64,000 nt of DNA from Nitrososphaerota archaeon (GTDB taxonomy: Archaea; Thermoproteota; Nitrososphaeria; Nitrososphaerales; UBA183): assembly GCA_029784825.1 (NCBI GenBank), contig JAFMAU010000006.1, positions 1 through 64,000 of the forward strand, read 5' to 3'. The notes beneath the pieces were generated by a model, which saw only the letters and a list, made by a program, of their open reading frames with translations, did not search any database and had not been told where the DNA came from. The first letter of the stretch is position 1, and each line of letters opens with the position of its first letter. Below, in pieces: positions 7,277-15,395 of this stretch. A program made the position numbers and the translations under genes.

Positions 7277-7483
7277 CTACTCTTCGGCCCCGATTAACTC
7301 GTCCAGGTACGCCCTCGCCTCCCGGACCCGCGCTTCGGAGACATCCTTCCCCGAGTTCTTCCTTGCCCACCCCACGAACATCCTCAGCGCCTGCTCCTTG
7401 GCGGTCTCCTTTGACTTCCGTAATCCCCTCCTGGCGAGGCGGTAGGACCCCCTGATGAGGCTCTTCTCGTAGGGCTCCAGCAA
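7277..7483 (-). CDS. Small helical protein, unknown function
   Basis: 68 residues, charged and helical (SYRLARRGLRKSKETAKEQA, then MFVGWARKNSGKDVSEARVR and AYLDELIGAEE). The two predicted helices with a glycine turn and regular codon use suggest a real protein. No family recognised. Convergent with nothing; it sits alone before the winged-helix operon, which is transcribed away from it. Confidence 0.55.
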   Translation of the reverse strand: MLEPYEKSLIRGSYRLARRGLRKSKETAKEQALRMFVGWARKNSGKDVSEARVREARAYLDELIGAEE

Positions 7484-7603
7484 GGGGGGAGCCGGGGCGG
7501 AATGTCAGCCCGTAAACGATGTCTTACGAGGCGGCAGTCTCTGGACAGCTGTACCCTGCACTAACTGGGCGCGGCGAAGGCGGTTTACAAGGTTTATTAG
7601 ATA

Positions 7604-7622
7604 GCATTACGATACGTAATGC
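7604..7622 (+). promoter_or_regulatory. Palindromic operator overlapping a start codon
   Basis: GCATTACG-ATA-CGTAATGC is a perfect 8-bp inverted repeat with a 3-bp spacer. The right arm contains the ATG at 7619. A TATA-like ggtttattag lies at 7591-7600, so a bound dimer would cover the transcription start. Because the gene it overlaps encodes a likely winged-helix protein, self-repression is the obvious model (inference). Confidence 0.55.
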
Positions 7623-8101
7623 ATCGAAATGGTGAGCGGTTTCACTTGTATGAGGTGAGGGTCATGGTCGGCACACTAGAGGAGGCTTCTGACCTCCTGA
7701 AAGCCCTCGGAGAGAGGGGATACGACAAAGTGTCCATGGGCCCCCCCGGCCAAGCCGCACCTCACCCCACGGGGGAACTCCTCGACGAGGCGAAGTCGAG
7801 CCTGAACAAGATGAACAACTGGATAGTCGCAGCGCTTTACAAGCTCAAAGCAACCGAGAAGAAGACTGCTGCAACCTCGGAGAAGATCGTGGGCGTAATG
7901 AGGGACCTCCCCGAAGCCGGGAACCTCTTCGTCTCTCGCGGCGAAGGGGTGGTCTCCCGGACCGTCAGCATGGTCGCGTCGTCAGTGCTGGGGGGCAAGC
8001 TCTCCCTGGTGGCCCATGACAATGCGACGCCCAGAAGATTCTGGCTCACTGCAGAGGGTGCCAAGAGGGCCCGGCTCCTCGCCGGAGGGGAGCATACGTG
8101 A
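7619..8101 (+). CDS. Winged-helix-like regulator, MarR/PadR-type fold suspected
   Basis: 160 residues. Residues about 60-130 contain a helix-rich segment (NKMNNWIVAALYKLKATEKK, EKIVGVMRDLP) followed by RRFWLTAEGAKRARLL, the beta-hairpin and helix pattern seen at the end of archaeal winged-helix proteins (YxLTxxGxxxA). The N-terminal 50 residues are an alpha/beta stretch. The stop overlaps the GTG start of the next gene (GTGA), so the two are co-translated. The start lies inside the palindromic operator at 7604-7622. Confidence 0.7.
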   Translation: MHRNGERFHLYEVRVMVGTLEEASDLLKALGERGYDKVSMGPPGQAAPHPTGELLDEAKSSLNKMNNWIVAALYKLKATEKKTAATSEKIVGVMRDLPEAGNLFVSRGEGVVSRTVSMVASSVLGGKLSLVAHDNATPRRFWLTAEGAKRARLLAGGEHT

Positions 8102-8658
8102 AGTCACCCGTCAGAGCGACGGCGGTCGAGGCCTACACGAGGGACGTGGGTAGAAGCATCGCAAGACTCGACCCGAAGTCAATCGAATGGCTCGGGCTCG
8201 CCGAAGGTGGGATCGTCGCGATCAAGGGGCCGAGCTCGACTGCCGCGAAGTGCCTCCCGCTCTACCCCTCGGACTGGGGGCACGGCATCAGCAGGATGGA
8301 CGCGATGCTGAGGTACAACTCCGGGGTCTCCACCGGCGACTTGGTAGAGGTCAGGAAGACATCCGCGTCATCCGCGCGCAGGGTCCTCCTCACCCCTCTC
8401 GGCGAGCGCTCCGAGGTGACGAACTTCTTCATCAAGCACTGGCAGGAGGCCGAGGAGCCGGTGGAGAGCAAGTTCGCCGCAGAGGCGCTCTCAGGAACGC
8501 CTGTCGTGAACGGGGACTTCGTGATGGTGGACTATCGCAACTACAGGCTGTTCTTTCTCGTGCTCGAGAAGGAGCCGTCGGCGGGTGTCTCGGTGGTAGG
8601 GAGGGAGACGAAGATCGACCTGGTTCCCTGGCTTGCAGCCAGTGCGGTAAATTCCTGA
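8098..8658 (+). CDS. Stand-alone Cdc48/VAT N-domain protein
   Basis: 186 residues from GTG 8098. The whole protein matches the substrate/cofactor-binding N-domain of archaeal Cdc48 (VAT-N): a double-psi barrel DVGRSIARLDPKSIEWLGLA..GGIVAIKG...TAAKCLPLYPSDWG, then SRMDAMLRYNSGVSTGDLVEVRK, then the four-stranded beta-clam half ending near 180. There is no AAA module after it; the frame ends at 8658. It may act as an adaptor or as a decoy for Cdc48 partners. Co-transcribed with the winged-helix gene. The domain assignment is strong, the role is inference. Confidence 0.8.
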   Translation: MKSPVRATAVEAYTRDVGRSIARLDPKSIEWLGLAEGGIVAIKGPSSTAAKCLPLYPSDWGHGISRMDAMLRYNSGVSTGDLVEVRKTSASSARRVLLTPLGERSEVTNFFIKHWQEAEEPVESKFAAEALSGTPVVNGDFVMVDYRNYRLFFLVLEKEPSAGVSVVGRETKIDLVPWLAASAVNS

Positions 8659-8686
8659 ACTAGTACCAGGGACCAAACTAGTACCA
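8658..8686. repeat. Tandem AACTAGTACCA repeat at a truncation point
   Basis: AACTAGTACCA occurs at 8658-8668 and 8676-8686, an 18-nt period, each unit holding the palindrome ACTAGT. It fills the 37-bp gap between the Cdc48N stop and the premature end of the ATPase gene, where C-terminal ATPase sequence has been lost. Confidence 0.6.
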
Positions 8687-8695
8687 AAAATGGCG

Positions 8696-11113
8696 CTAAA
8701 TGTGCCAGTCGAGTATAGTGACTGGGAGACCCATCTCTGCGATCTGCCTGACTATGGTCAGCGCCGTGGTGGACTTGCCGGACCCGGTGTTATGACAGAA
8801 TACCCCGCCGAACCCGGCGAGGAAGTTCTCTTTTTCTGGAACGCTCACGTCATAGACATACTCCGACGATGAGTCGACCTCATCAATTGCGTTCACTCGC
8901 AAGAAGGAGAGGTTCGAACTAGCCAGCATCTTGACCACTTCGAGTTCCTTGCGTGCAAGCTCCAATTCCTGCTTGGCCAAGATTCGCCCTCCCCATCTCT
9001 TGAGAAACTTGGCTGAGTAGCTCCGATAGAATCCGTCACGCTTGGCGTCTTTCCCGGGTTCCGAATAGGACTCGAGCCTCCGCACTCTGGCATCAATGTA
9101 CCCTAGCAGTTCGTCGGAAAGACGCTGGCGCATCATTCTCTTGCTGATGACCAAAGAAAGCGGATTCGGGATTTGAACAGTGGGAAAAGTAGGTTCGTGC
9201 CCAGCCGCCCTGCTGAAATGTCCGTCCCCAGAAACGTAGCTCCCAGCGTCCGGGTAACCAAGATGATACGCGGGTAGCGAGCTCACGTGCCGTCCTTCGA
9301 TGACCGTCCCAGTGCGGGCCCGCCAGTGCGAGACCGAAGCCAGACAATCGTCAAACAGAAGAGCATAGGCGACTCCGTTGATGAGTTCCCTTGAGACCGT
9401 GACTCCTGCGTCGCCAATGATCCAAGCTCTAAGGAAAGCCCGCCTGATTGGGGCAGGGGAGTTAAGGATTACAGTCGGAAGTCTCTTGTTCTTCGCACCA
9501 CGACCGACCAGGTAGGCGAGTAGTGTCGCAAGGATTCTGTGACCGAATTGCAGTCTGACAGACTTGGCGCCGTGCGCGTACGCTGGAACAGAAACACCAA
9601 ATTTCTCCGAGAGAATTCGCTGACAATCACGAATGGCGTGCATGTCTTTCGGTCCGAACGTGAATTGGACGATGTGTCGCCGTTTACTGTGAATCGCGAC
9701 GGACCCCTCTGCTGTGTAGAAACCCAAGAGCGTGGCAAGGTCCTCGTCCACAGACAGGACCCTCGTGAGTTTAGTTCGAGAGGACTTGTAGCCGATGGTG
9801 ACTGCGGCAGCTTCCTCAGGTTTCAACAGAAACGCGAATCTCACTGGAAGGCGTCGATCATGCTTGAGAGTCTTCCTGTCGCGAATGTCGGCTCTGTCGA
9901 AAACTGCTGGCGGCACATTGTAGAGGAAGACTCCGTCTTCCGACCTCAGAAGGTCGATTAGATTGATGGATTCAACGCCCGAGGATGGATCGGGAATTGA
10001 CCTAGAGCCAACGACGAAGTCGCCTGTCAGCAGTTCTGACGCGTCGACATTCTTGATTGCGCCTTTGACAAGCGCAAACACGGAGTGGTTTGGAGTTACG
10101 GTAATGCTGCGTCCAGTCTCGAGCCCAATGCGCAGCATTTTTCCCTTGTAACGATGTCGAAGGACATAGCTGATTGGCGACCAGCTTACTGTTCCGTCGG
10201 CCCGATTAAAGGCCACGCACTCGAGGCCGGTGGGAAACGCTCGGCCTTCGCCCCCATCGCTGAAACAGGAGTCGACCAGCCTTCCGATATTCCAGATGTG
10301 CGCCTTGCCACCCTTTCGATACAGAATTGGTTCGCTGTAATCTACGCTCATGCCAAGGATTGCCACGTGGCGCTTCAGGTCGTCCAGCTGGAGTCGGAAG
10401 TCGTGGAATTCGCCAGCGTCGGACTTCACCTTGCCGAGGAGTATTCCTGTCCTCCCCGACTCTGATGCGTTGGGAACGTAGAAGCGGGGCGAGGGGGAGG
10501 CCGAGTCAACGGCCGGGTCGGCTCCGCTGAACGACTCGAGCGAGCTGACGACGGAGGCGTCACCGACCTGCGGGAGTCGCGGCTCGGAAGGGAGGAACAG
10601 GCTTTTCACGAAGCCACGCAGTTCACCCCTATTCAGCCTCCTCACCGAGGAGTTGGGGAGAGCCACTGACATGGTCGCAGCCAGAACGCTGGCCCGCTGC
10701 TCAAGCTCCTGCAGCGCCTCCTTTGCCTGCTTCTGCTTGGCGTCGACCCAGGTGCCCACCACGAGGTCGAATTCGAACAGGACCTGCTCGTCCTCTCCCT
10801 GCTCGGAAGGCGTCATCATGGTGACGTAGAGGAACGGGACGCCTGCCCGGTGGAGGCCGTCGAAGAGCCCACGCATCCGCTGCTGCTGCAACGTCGCACG
10901 AAGGGCCGCCGTGTAGTCGAACTTGGCCCCCTCGTTGGAGTCGCCCAGCCTGATCCTCATCAGCGCCATCACGCGCTGCTTCGAGCCGTTCGAGAAGGAA
11001 ACGAACTTCGAATCGAGTATCCTGATGGAATCCAGCTTGAGCGTCTCAGTGGGCCTGATCTTCCACGCGAGTCTGGACATCAGTCCGTGGTCTTCGTTCT
11101 GCACCCCTCTCAC
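8696..11113 (-). pseudogene. HerA/VirB4-like P-loop ATPase, intein-containing and C-terminally truncated
   Basis: 805 codons from GTG 11113 (GTGA overlap with the pilin stop). Residues 1-255 are the N-extein: an alpha/beta region as in HerA/VirB4-type ATPases of conjugation and pilus loci, ending HVAILGM. Residues 256-775 are an intein. The C-extein is TGSGKSTTALTIVRQIAEMG and ten more residues (LPVTILDWHI), then TAG. Splicing would rebuild the Walker A box GMTGSGKST, but a working enzyme needs roughly 250 further residues with Walker B, sensor and Arg-finger elements, none of which follow. The gene is therefore broken just after strand beta-3 (LDWH is where HerA-type proteins read LDWHGEY). 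It ends next to a tandem repeat and the convergent Cdc48N gene, suggesting a deletion. Calling it inactive is inference. Confidence 0.75.
8789..10348 (-). mobile_element. Full-length intein with LAGLIDADG endonuclease, inserted in Walker A
   Basis: 520 codons. The first residue is Ser (SVDYSEPILYR), block B has TVTPNHSVFAL, and the end is FLAGFGGVFCHN followed by Thr+1, giving the standard His-Asn terminus. Between them two dodecapeptide motifs, LLGFYTAEGS and LRAWIIGDAG, mark a LAGLIDADG/DOD homing endonuclease. The insertion point is GM/TGSGKST, a conserved P-loop site that many inteins use. Reading frame and splice residues are all intact, although the host gene is truncated. Confidence 0.93.
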
Positions 11114-11319
11114 CAGTGGAAGAGGGAACCCAGTATCCCGCTAATGGCTGACGAAATCGAGTCCCAGATGCTCGAAGTGTAGCTGGCGCTCTGCTTCAGG
11201 ATTGACTCGATTCCGCCGACGAGGAGCGATAGGGCCACAAGGGCGACAGACAGCAGAAGCGCCTCCTCTATGAGCTGTGCCGCACGTCTCTTGCTTAACC
11301 ATGCCCTCTTCGCGGTCAT
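11110..11319 (-). CDS. Type IV pilin-like small membrane protein
   Basis: 69 residues: short positively charged start (MTAKRAWLSKRRAAQ), then LIEEALLLSVALVALSLLVG, a class III signal-like hydrophobic helix with the conserved Glu near its start, then a Ser-rich helix. It has the architecture of an archaeal pilin or pseudopilin, and lies in an operon with secretion ATPase and platform genes. The stop overlaps the GTG of the ATPase gene downstream. The processing site (K/R-x-A-x) is not certain. Confidence 0.65.
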   Translation of the reverse strand: MTAKRAWLSKRRAAQLIEEALLLSVALVALSLLVGGIESILKQSASYTSSIWDSISSAISGILGSLFHW

Positions 11320-11339
11320 CGGGCAATCAAGCCCTTTGG

Positions 11340-11978
11340 TTATTTAATTCCCCACGCGCCGAAGCCAGCGATCGACCCCAGGGGGGAGGCCGCGAACGAA
11401 GCCACCAGGTATACTCCCAGTGCTAGGGCAAGGTTGACGTAGAATCTCCTGCCTGAAAGGAAGATTCCCAGCATCGAGGAACTGACAGCCACCATGGCTG
11501 CGGAAACCAACGAGAGTGAAGGCCCCGCGGTGAAAGCACCCCCGGCGAGGAAGTCGGTTGACGCCATGAGCGGTCCCACGGCGGAGACCGTGGCCATCAG
11601 GCCGCCGAGAACAGCAGACATGATGAGGCCCCTCATCTGGAAGACCCTCGCCTCCATGGCCTTCTCTTCGCTTGCCTTCAGCCACCTTTCAAGCAGGTTC
11701 GACAGCTCCTCGCCCTTCTTCCCTACGGTTGCAGCATTGGAGGCGGAGGCTAGGGCCACGAGCGAGGCGAGCATCCCGAGTTCCTTGCTTTCATCTAAGA
11801 CCACGGGAGCCATCGACTTGTCGGGTGGGAAGCCCAGTAGAACCCTGCTGGCGGCGAGCTTCTCCGCCCCTTCTCCGTGCTTCAATGTGAGGACGATGGA
11901 GGCCGAGACCCCTCTCCCTTCGCTGATGGATGAGAGGAGTCTCTTGAGGAGCTGCATCCTAGCCAGCCTCTTGTTCAT
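11340..11978 (-). CDS. Pilus platform protein, TadC/FlaJ half (T2SSF-like)
   Basis: 212 residues. The N-terminal cytoplasmic helical part (LLKRLLSSISEGRGVSASIV... and KGEELSNLLERWLKASEEK) resembles a T2SSF/FlaJ domain, followed by about three to four membrane helices from residue 115 on. Classical FlaJ is about 450-550 residues with two such halves; here the halves are separate genes, as in Tad systems (TadB/TadC). ATGA overlap with the upstream gene shows translational coupling. It would anchor the pilus ATPase in the membrane. Confidence 0.7.
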   Translation of the reverse strand: MNKRLARMQLLKRLLSSISEGRGVSASIVLTLKHGEGAEKLAASRVLLGFPPDKSMAPVVLDESKELGMLASLVALASASNAATVGKKGEELSNLLERWLKASEEKAMEARVFQMRGLIMSAVLGGLMATVSAVGPLMASTDFLAGGAFTAGPSLSLVSAAMVAVSSSMLGIFLSGRRFYVNLALALGVYLVASFAASPLGSIAGFGAWGIK

Positions 11979-12676
11979 GATCCTCTCCTGGGGTCTGCCG
12001 TCGAGAAGTAGAACGCCACGTCCAACAGGACAACTTGAAGGACGACAAGTTCAGCCAGCTCCAGAGGTTCACCGATGTGGGCCAAGACGGCGTAGAGGAG
12101 GAGCATGAGGGGGACGAAGAACGCGGCGGCGATGAAGAGCGGCGACCTCGTCTCTTCACCCAGATTGGAGGACCTTTCGATTGCGAGTGCTTCTTCTCCT
12201 TCGTCGACTGGGCTCCGGAGTCCTGGCGACGAAATCGATCGCAGCACTTCGTTGGTCGAGCTCGATGCAAGCATTGCAGCCCTGTCCACAGCCACATCGG
12301 GCGGGATGCCCAGCAGAATGTCCCTCCTCGCGCTCGCGAGCAGGGAGGAGACGGCCTTCTCTCCTGACCTAAGCAGGAGAACCGCCTTTGCTCTGGAATG
12401 TGTCGCCTCGAGCGCCGCCGAGCCCAAGACCGCCAGCGCGGGCGCCTCCATGGATTGGGAGAGCGCGGCCGATGCCTCGATGCGCCTAGGCAGCGAACAC
12501 GCAAGGTAGAAGACGACTACAGAGACCAAGACGCTCAGAATGGGCGAGTCCGCCGCCATGACGCTCCTTGTGGACTCGAAGACCACGATGCCGGAGGCCG
12601 CACCAACGGCGCCGGAGAAGCAGAGCACCTTTCTCGGGTCTAGGTTGAGGCGCTGCCACGTCCTTACTCTGAGCAT
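11975..12676 (-). CDS. Pilus platform protein, TadB/FlaJ half
   Basis: 233 residues from ATG 12676, which overlaps the end of the ATPase gene by 13 nt. Two N-terminal membrane helices (VLCFSGAVGAASGIVVF; ILSVLVSVVVFYLAC), a cytoplasmic helical T2SSF-like core (residues about 75-180), and two C-terminal helices (LFIAAAFFVPLMLLLYAVLA; VVLQVVLLDVAFYF). Partner of the 11340-11978 product. Earlier in-frame starts inside the ATPase gene give only ATPase-antiframe sequence and were discarded. Confidence 0.7.
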   Translation of the reverse strand: MLRVRTWQRLNLDPRKVLCFSGAVGAASGIVVFESTRSVMAADSPILSVLVSVVVFYLACSLPRRIEASAALSQSMEAPALAVLGSAALEATHSRAKAVLLLRSGEKAVSSLLASARRDILLGIPPDVAVDRAAMLASSSTNEVLRSISSPGLRSPVDEGEEALAIERSSNLGEETRSPLFIAAAFFVPLMLLLYAVLAHIGEPLELAELVVLQVVLLDVAFYFSTADPRRGS

Positions 12677-14118
12677 GGCGCCAATTCGCTCTGAGCCAGA
12701 ACCGAAGACTCTCGCTTCGCGCATTCCAGGAGGTCTTCGAGCGACCTGCCCACCGGCGGAGCAAGCCTCTCCCAGGCCACCACCCTCCTCAGCTCCGCAA
12801 CCTTGTCTCGAAGGAACAGGTCCCTCAGTCGGGGTTCGCCGCCCTCGGAGACTATCTGGCAGATTCTTGAGACAATTCGGAGTGGCTTGGTCCTGTCGGG
12901 TCTGCTCATCTGGACAAGGATTCCAAGGTCGAGAAGACTCTGCTTGGGTATCCCATGCACGTTCACCCATCTCCTGACCGCCTGCTCTGCCGACGAGGCG
13001 TGGAAGGTCTGAAGCCCTCTGACCCCGGAAGAGAGGGAGTGGAAGAATGCCGCGCTGTGCTCTTCGGATTGAATCTCGCTCAGAATCACGATGTCGGGGG
13101 ACCTATGGAGCACCTTCACTATCTCCGCTCCCTTTGTCCTGAGGTTGCGCTCCGACCTTTCGAATGGGTCAACCTTGATTTTCACCTGATGGTACCCGCG
13201 TTCCAGAAGGTCTCTGGTTTCGACTGCGTCCTCGATGTAGACCCTCCTCAGCTTGGGGTTGAGCCGCTCGTCGAGCGCGTTCAGGAGCGTCGTCTTGCCT
13301 GTTCCTGTCTCCCCGATCACCGTGACGTTGCCCCCGAGCTCGAGCCATGCGACGAGTAGACAGGCACCCTCTCCTGAAATGACCCTCATTCCGACCAGCT
13401 GCGGCAGCGACAGTGAAGAGAGGTTCAGCCTGCGCACGTCGAGGGCGAACCTGTTCACGGAGACCGGGTCCAGGTCGAGGGATACCCGCAGCCTCGCCCC
13501 CGCCACCTCGATGTCGTTCTTCAGGGAAGGCGTAGTGTAATCGAGCGAGTATCCCCTGAATGTGTCCATGTGGGTCTCGATGGCCTTCCTCTCGCGCTCT
13601 GTGAGCATGATGGAAGTGTCACAGCGTCCAAGCTTCGAGTGGTCGAGGTATACCGGCGAAGAGTCGGAGTCTATGTAGAATTCTGTGATGAACTGGTCCT
13701 TGGCCAGCCCGAGTATACGCGACAGTCCTATTGCCTCGAATGCCACAAGTTCGGATAGCTCCCGCGTATGGGTAAGGCCCGGGACCAAGGCCAGCTGCTC
13801 CGCAGCGAGCTGTTCAAGGACTTCGATGAGCCTGCCGAAGGTGAGAGGTTCGACCGACGCGGAGTCGAGATTCTCGGAGACTGCTTGGACCACCGCCCGG
13901 AGCCCCAACAGCAGCGAATGGGGCAATGCGAGGGCGAATTCGTATCGATTGCCGTGCTGGGAGGCTGTTGCCGCGTATGAGAAAGGATACGCCTCATAGC
14001 GGAGCCCTGGTCGCCCCGCTGATGCTTCGCAGAGCTCGACAAGCATCGGAGCAGGAGCCGCCTTTCTCGTCTTCGAGGCGAGCGCCCTGAGGAGCATCGT
14101 TGAGATGGGTCCTTCCAA
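12664..14118 (-). CDS. Type II/IV secretion-system ATPase (TadA/FlaI-like)
   Basis: 484 residues. Powers pilus assembly at the inner face of the membrane. The N-terminal domain spans to about 250; Walker A is VIGETGTGKTTLLNAL near 267-282; the Asp box region is RVYIEDAVETRD; Walker B-like IVILSEIQSEEH near 357-368 and the His box GLQTFHASSAEQAVRR follow. The Walker B acidic pair reads SEIQSEEH as in many archaeal members. First gene of the minus-strand pilus operon (ATPase, TadB-like, TadC-like, pilin, HerA-like). The N-terminal Met choice is uncertain (MLLRALASK is codon 8). Confidence 0.92.
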   Translation of the reverse strand: MEGPISTMLLRALASKTRKAAPAPMLVELCEASAGRPGLRYEAYPFSYAATASQHGNRYEFALALPHSLLLGLRAVVQAVSENLDSASVEPLTFGRLIEVLEQLAAEQLALVPGLTHTRELSELVAFEAIGLSRILGLAKDQFITEFYIDSDSSPVYLDHSKLGRCDTSIMLTERERKAIETHMDTFRGYSLDYTTPSLKNDIEVAGARLRVSLDLDPVSVNRFALDVRRLNLSSLSLPQLVGMRVISGEGACLLVAWLELGGNVTVIGETGTGKTTLLNALDERLNPKLRRVYIEDAVETRDLLERGYHQVKIKVDPFERSERNLRTKGAEIVKVLHRSPDIVILSEIQSEEHSAAFFHSLSSGVRGLQTFHASSAEQAVRRWVNVHGIPKQSLLDLGILVQMSRPDRTKPLRIVSRICQIVSEGGEPRLRDLFLRDKVAELRRVVAWERLAPPVGRSLEDLLECAKRESSVLAQSELAPCSE

Positions 14119-14167
14119 GATTGTCCACAGAACAGTTGCTGGAACGATAAAAGAACCAACGGGGCGG

Positions 14168-14175
14168 CTTAAATC
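14168..14175 (+). promoter_or_regulatory. TATA box of plus-strand pilin operon
   Basis: gcttaaat in GC-rich DNA, about 26 nt before the TTG at 14198, the spacing of a leaderless archaeal promoter. It lies in the 79-bp divergent gap between the two pilus operons. Confidence 0.5.
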
Positions 14176-14197
14176 GCCGGAGAGAATCGGGTCCGAT

Positions 14198-14557
14198 TTG
14201 GTCGAAGTATTCGAATACGCCCTGGTCGTCCTCGTATCGTCAATCCTCGCGGCATTTTCTTTCGGCGTTTACAGCGGCCTCGGGTCCTCCGTCGGGCCCG
14301 CGACCGACGAAGCGACATTCGCGTCGGTTGTTGCACTGGCGAGAGCTGCGGTCGAGCACGGCTCGTCGAGTTCCACGCTGGTATTCGACCACGCCACGAT
14401 CAGCTGCGGCTCAGGAGTCATTACGTTCACAACGGGAAGGTATTCTGGGAACGCTTCCCTCTCGGCCGGCTGTTCGTTTCCTCCACAGGAAGTGGGTGGT
14501 ATCAGGGATGTAACCTTCGAGTATTCGGAAGGGATGCTGGCCCTGCAGGTGCGCTGA
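14198..14557 (+). CDS. Pilin-like protein 1 of plus-strand operon
   Basis: 119 residues from TTG 14198: MVEVFEYALVVLVSSILAAF, an N-terminal hydrophobic helix preceded by Glu as in type IV pilins, then an extracellular beta-rich domain with two cysteines (ISCGSGV, LSAGCSF). The TATA box 26 nt upstream argues for this start rather than the longer frame from 14105. Next gene starts one base after the stop. Confidence 0.6.
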   Translation: MVEVFEYALVVLVSSILAAFSFGVYSGLGSSVGPATDEATFASVVALARAAVEHGSSSSTLVFDHATISCGSGVITFTTGRYSGNASLSAGCSFPPQEVGGIRDVTFEYSEGMLALQVR

Positions 14558-14558
14558 C

Positions 14559-14936
14559 TTGCCCGCAGCGTCCTACAGCTCGTCAGTGTCGTGGGCCGCC
14601 TACTTCGCGGCCGCCCTCGCACTCGTTGCCGCGTGCTCCCCAGTGCTTGCGGGTGTGAAGAACTACTCGTGCGGCGCTTCGGCGTCCAGGACAGCGGAGG
14701 GAGCCGTGGAGGTCGTCGACGGACTCAGGCCAGGGATGGTCGTGGCGTTCTCGTTTCGCGCGCCTTCGGCGGACGACCGCATCGAGCTGGTCGGGCACAG
14801 CCTCACCGCTCTGTGGTGCGGCAGGGCCTCCACCTTCCAGACGGTCTGGGAACTTCCCGGGGCGACTCTCATGGCTGGACGGAGTTACTACCTGAAGCTG
14901 GCGAGCTGTCAGGTGGAGGTCGACGGGCATGTCTGA
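14559..14936 (+). CDS. Secreted/anchored protein of pilus operon
   Basis: 125 residues from TTG 14559. An N-terminal hydrophobic helix (VSWAAYFAAALALVAACSPV) is followed by a beta-rich outside domain with three cysteines (NYSCG, LWCGR, LASCQ). Unknown family; its place between pilin-like genes suggests a minor pilin or pilus-associated protein. Confidence 0.55.
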   Translation: MPAASYSSSVSWAAYFAAALALVAACSPVLAGVKNYSCGASASRTAEGAVEVVDGLRPGMVVAFSFRAPSADDRIELVGHSLTALWCGRASTFQTVWELPGATLMAGRSYYLKLASCQVEVDGHV

Positions 14937-15036
14937 GATGGAGCTGTACACCGATGTGGCTTTCATGTACATCCTGTTGATAGGACTCGTGTTGCTCGCA
15001 CTGACCCTGCTGCTTCCGAGGATGACCGTCGGGTGA
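14929..15036 (+). CDS. 35-residue single-helix membrane peptide
   Basis: ATG 14929 overlaps the end of the previous gene by 8 nt and the TGA overlaps the GTG of the next (GTGA). The product MSEMELYTDVAFMYILLIGL plus VLLALTLLLPRMTVG is one membrane helix with an acidic N-terminus. The double overlap argues that it is translated as part of the pilus operon. No homologue recognised. Confidence 0.6.
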   Translation: MSEMELYTDVAFMYILLIGLVLLALTLLLPRMTVG

Positions 15037-15395
15037 AAGCCCTGGACCTCTCCGTTGCCGCACTGATCGGGTTCTCTTCCATCGCATCGATGGCAGCTTG
15101 GAATCCCAACCAGCTTTCAGCGGAAGGTCGGCTGTACACAGAACAAGCCTCTCTGCAGGATTACCTTCTGACCGCGGTGGGAGACCTCGGTCTGCCCTGG
15201 TTGCAACGCGCGAGCCCTGGCGCCATCTGCGCAGCCCTGGTCCCCTTCTCCAACTCGAGCCTTCAGGTCTCCGCCAGGGGAAGGTACTTTGTGTGCACCA
15301 CCGGCCCGCCTCCAGGCGTCCCCATGGCCAGTGTCACGATCCAACTCGCGGGGGGGAACCTTACGCTTCAGGCATGGCAACTAGGAAAGGGGTAG
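15033..15395 (+). CDS. Pilin-like/anchored protein 2
   Basis: 120 residues from GTG 15033. One N-terminal hydrophobic helix (LDLSVAALIGFSSIASMAAW), then an extracellular domain with a cysteine pair (GAICAALV, RYFVCTTG). The layout repeats that of the other small genes in this operon. Overlaps the next gene by 22 nt. Confidence 0.55.
   Translation: MKALDLSVAALIGFSSIASMAAWNPNQLSAEGRLYTEQASLQDYLLTAVGDLGLPWLQRASPGAICAALVPFSNSSLQVSARGRYFVCTTGPPPGVPMASVTIQLAGGNLTLQAWQLGKG

Noticed and set aside
12677..12970. N-terminal extension of the TadB-like protein
   Set aside because: Overlaps the ATPase C-terminus out of frame; ATG 12676 gives the expected membrane-first protein.
15098..15373. N-terminal extension of the large pilin-like protein
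   Set aside because: It lies wholly within the preceding gene in another frame and reads as low-complexity Arg/Pro/Ser sequence.
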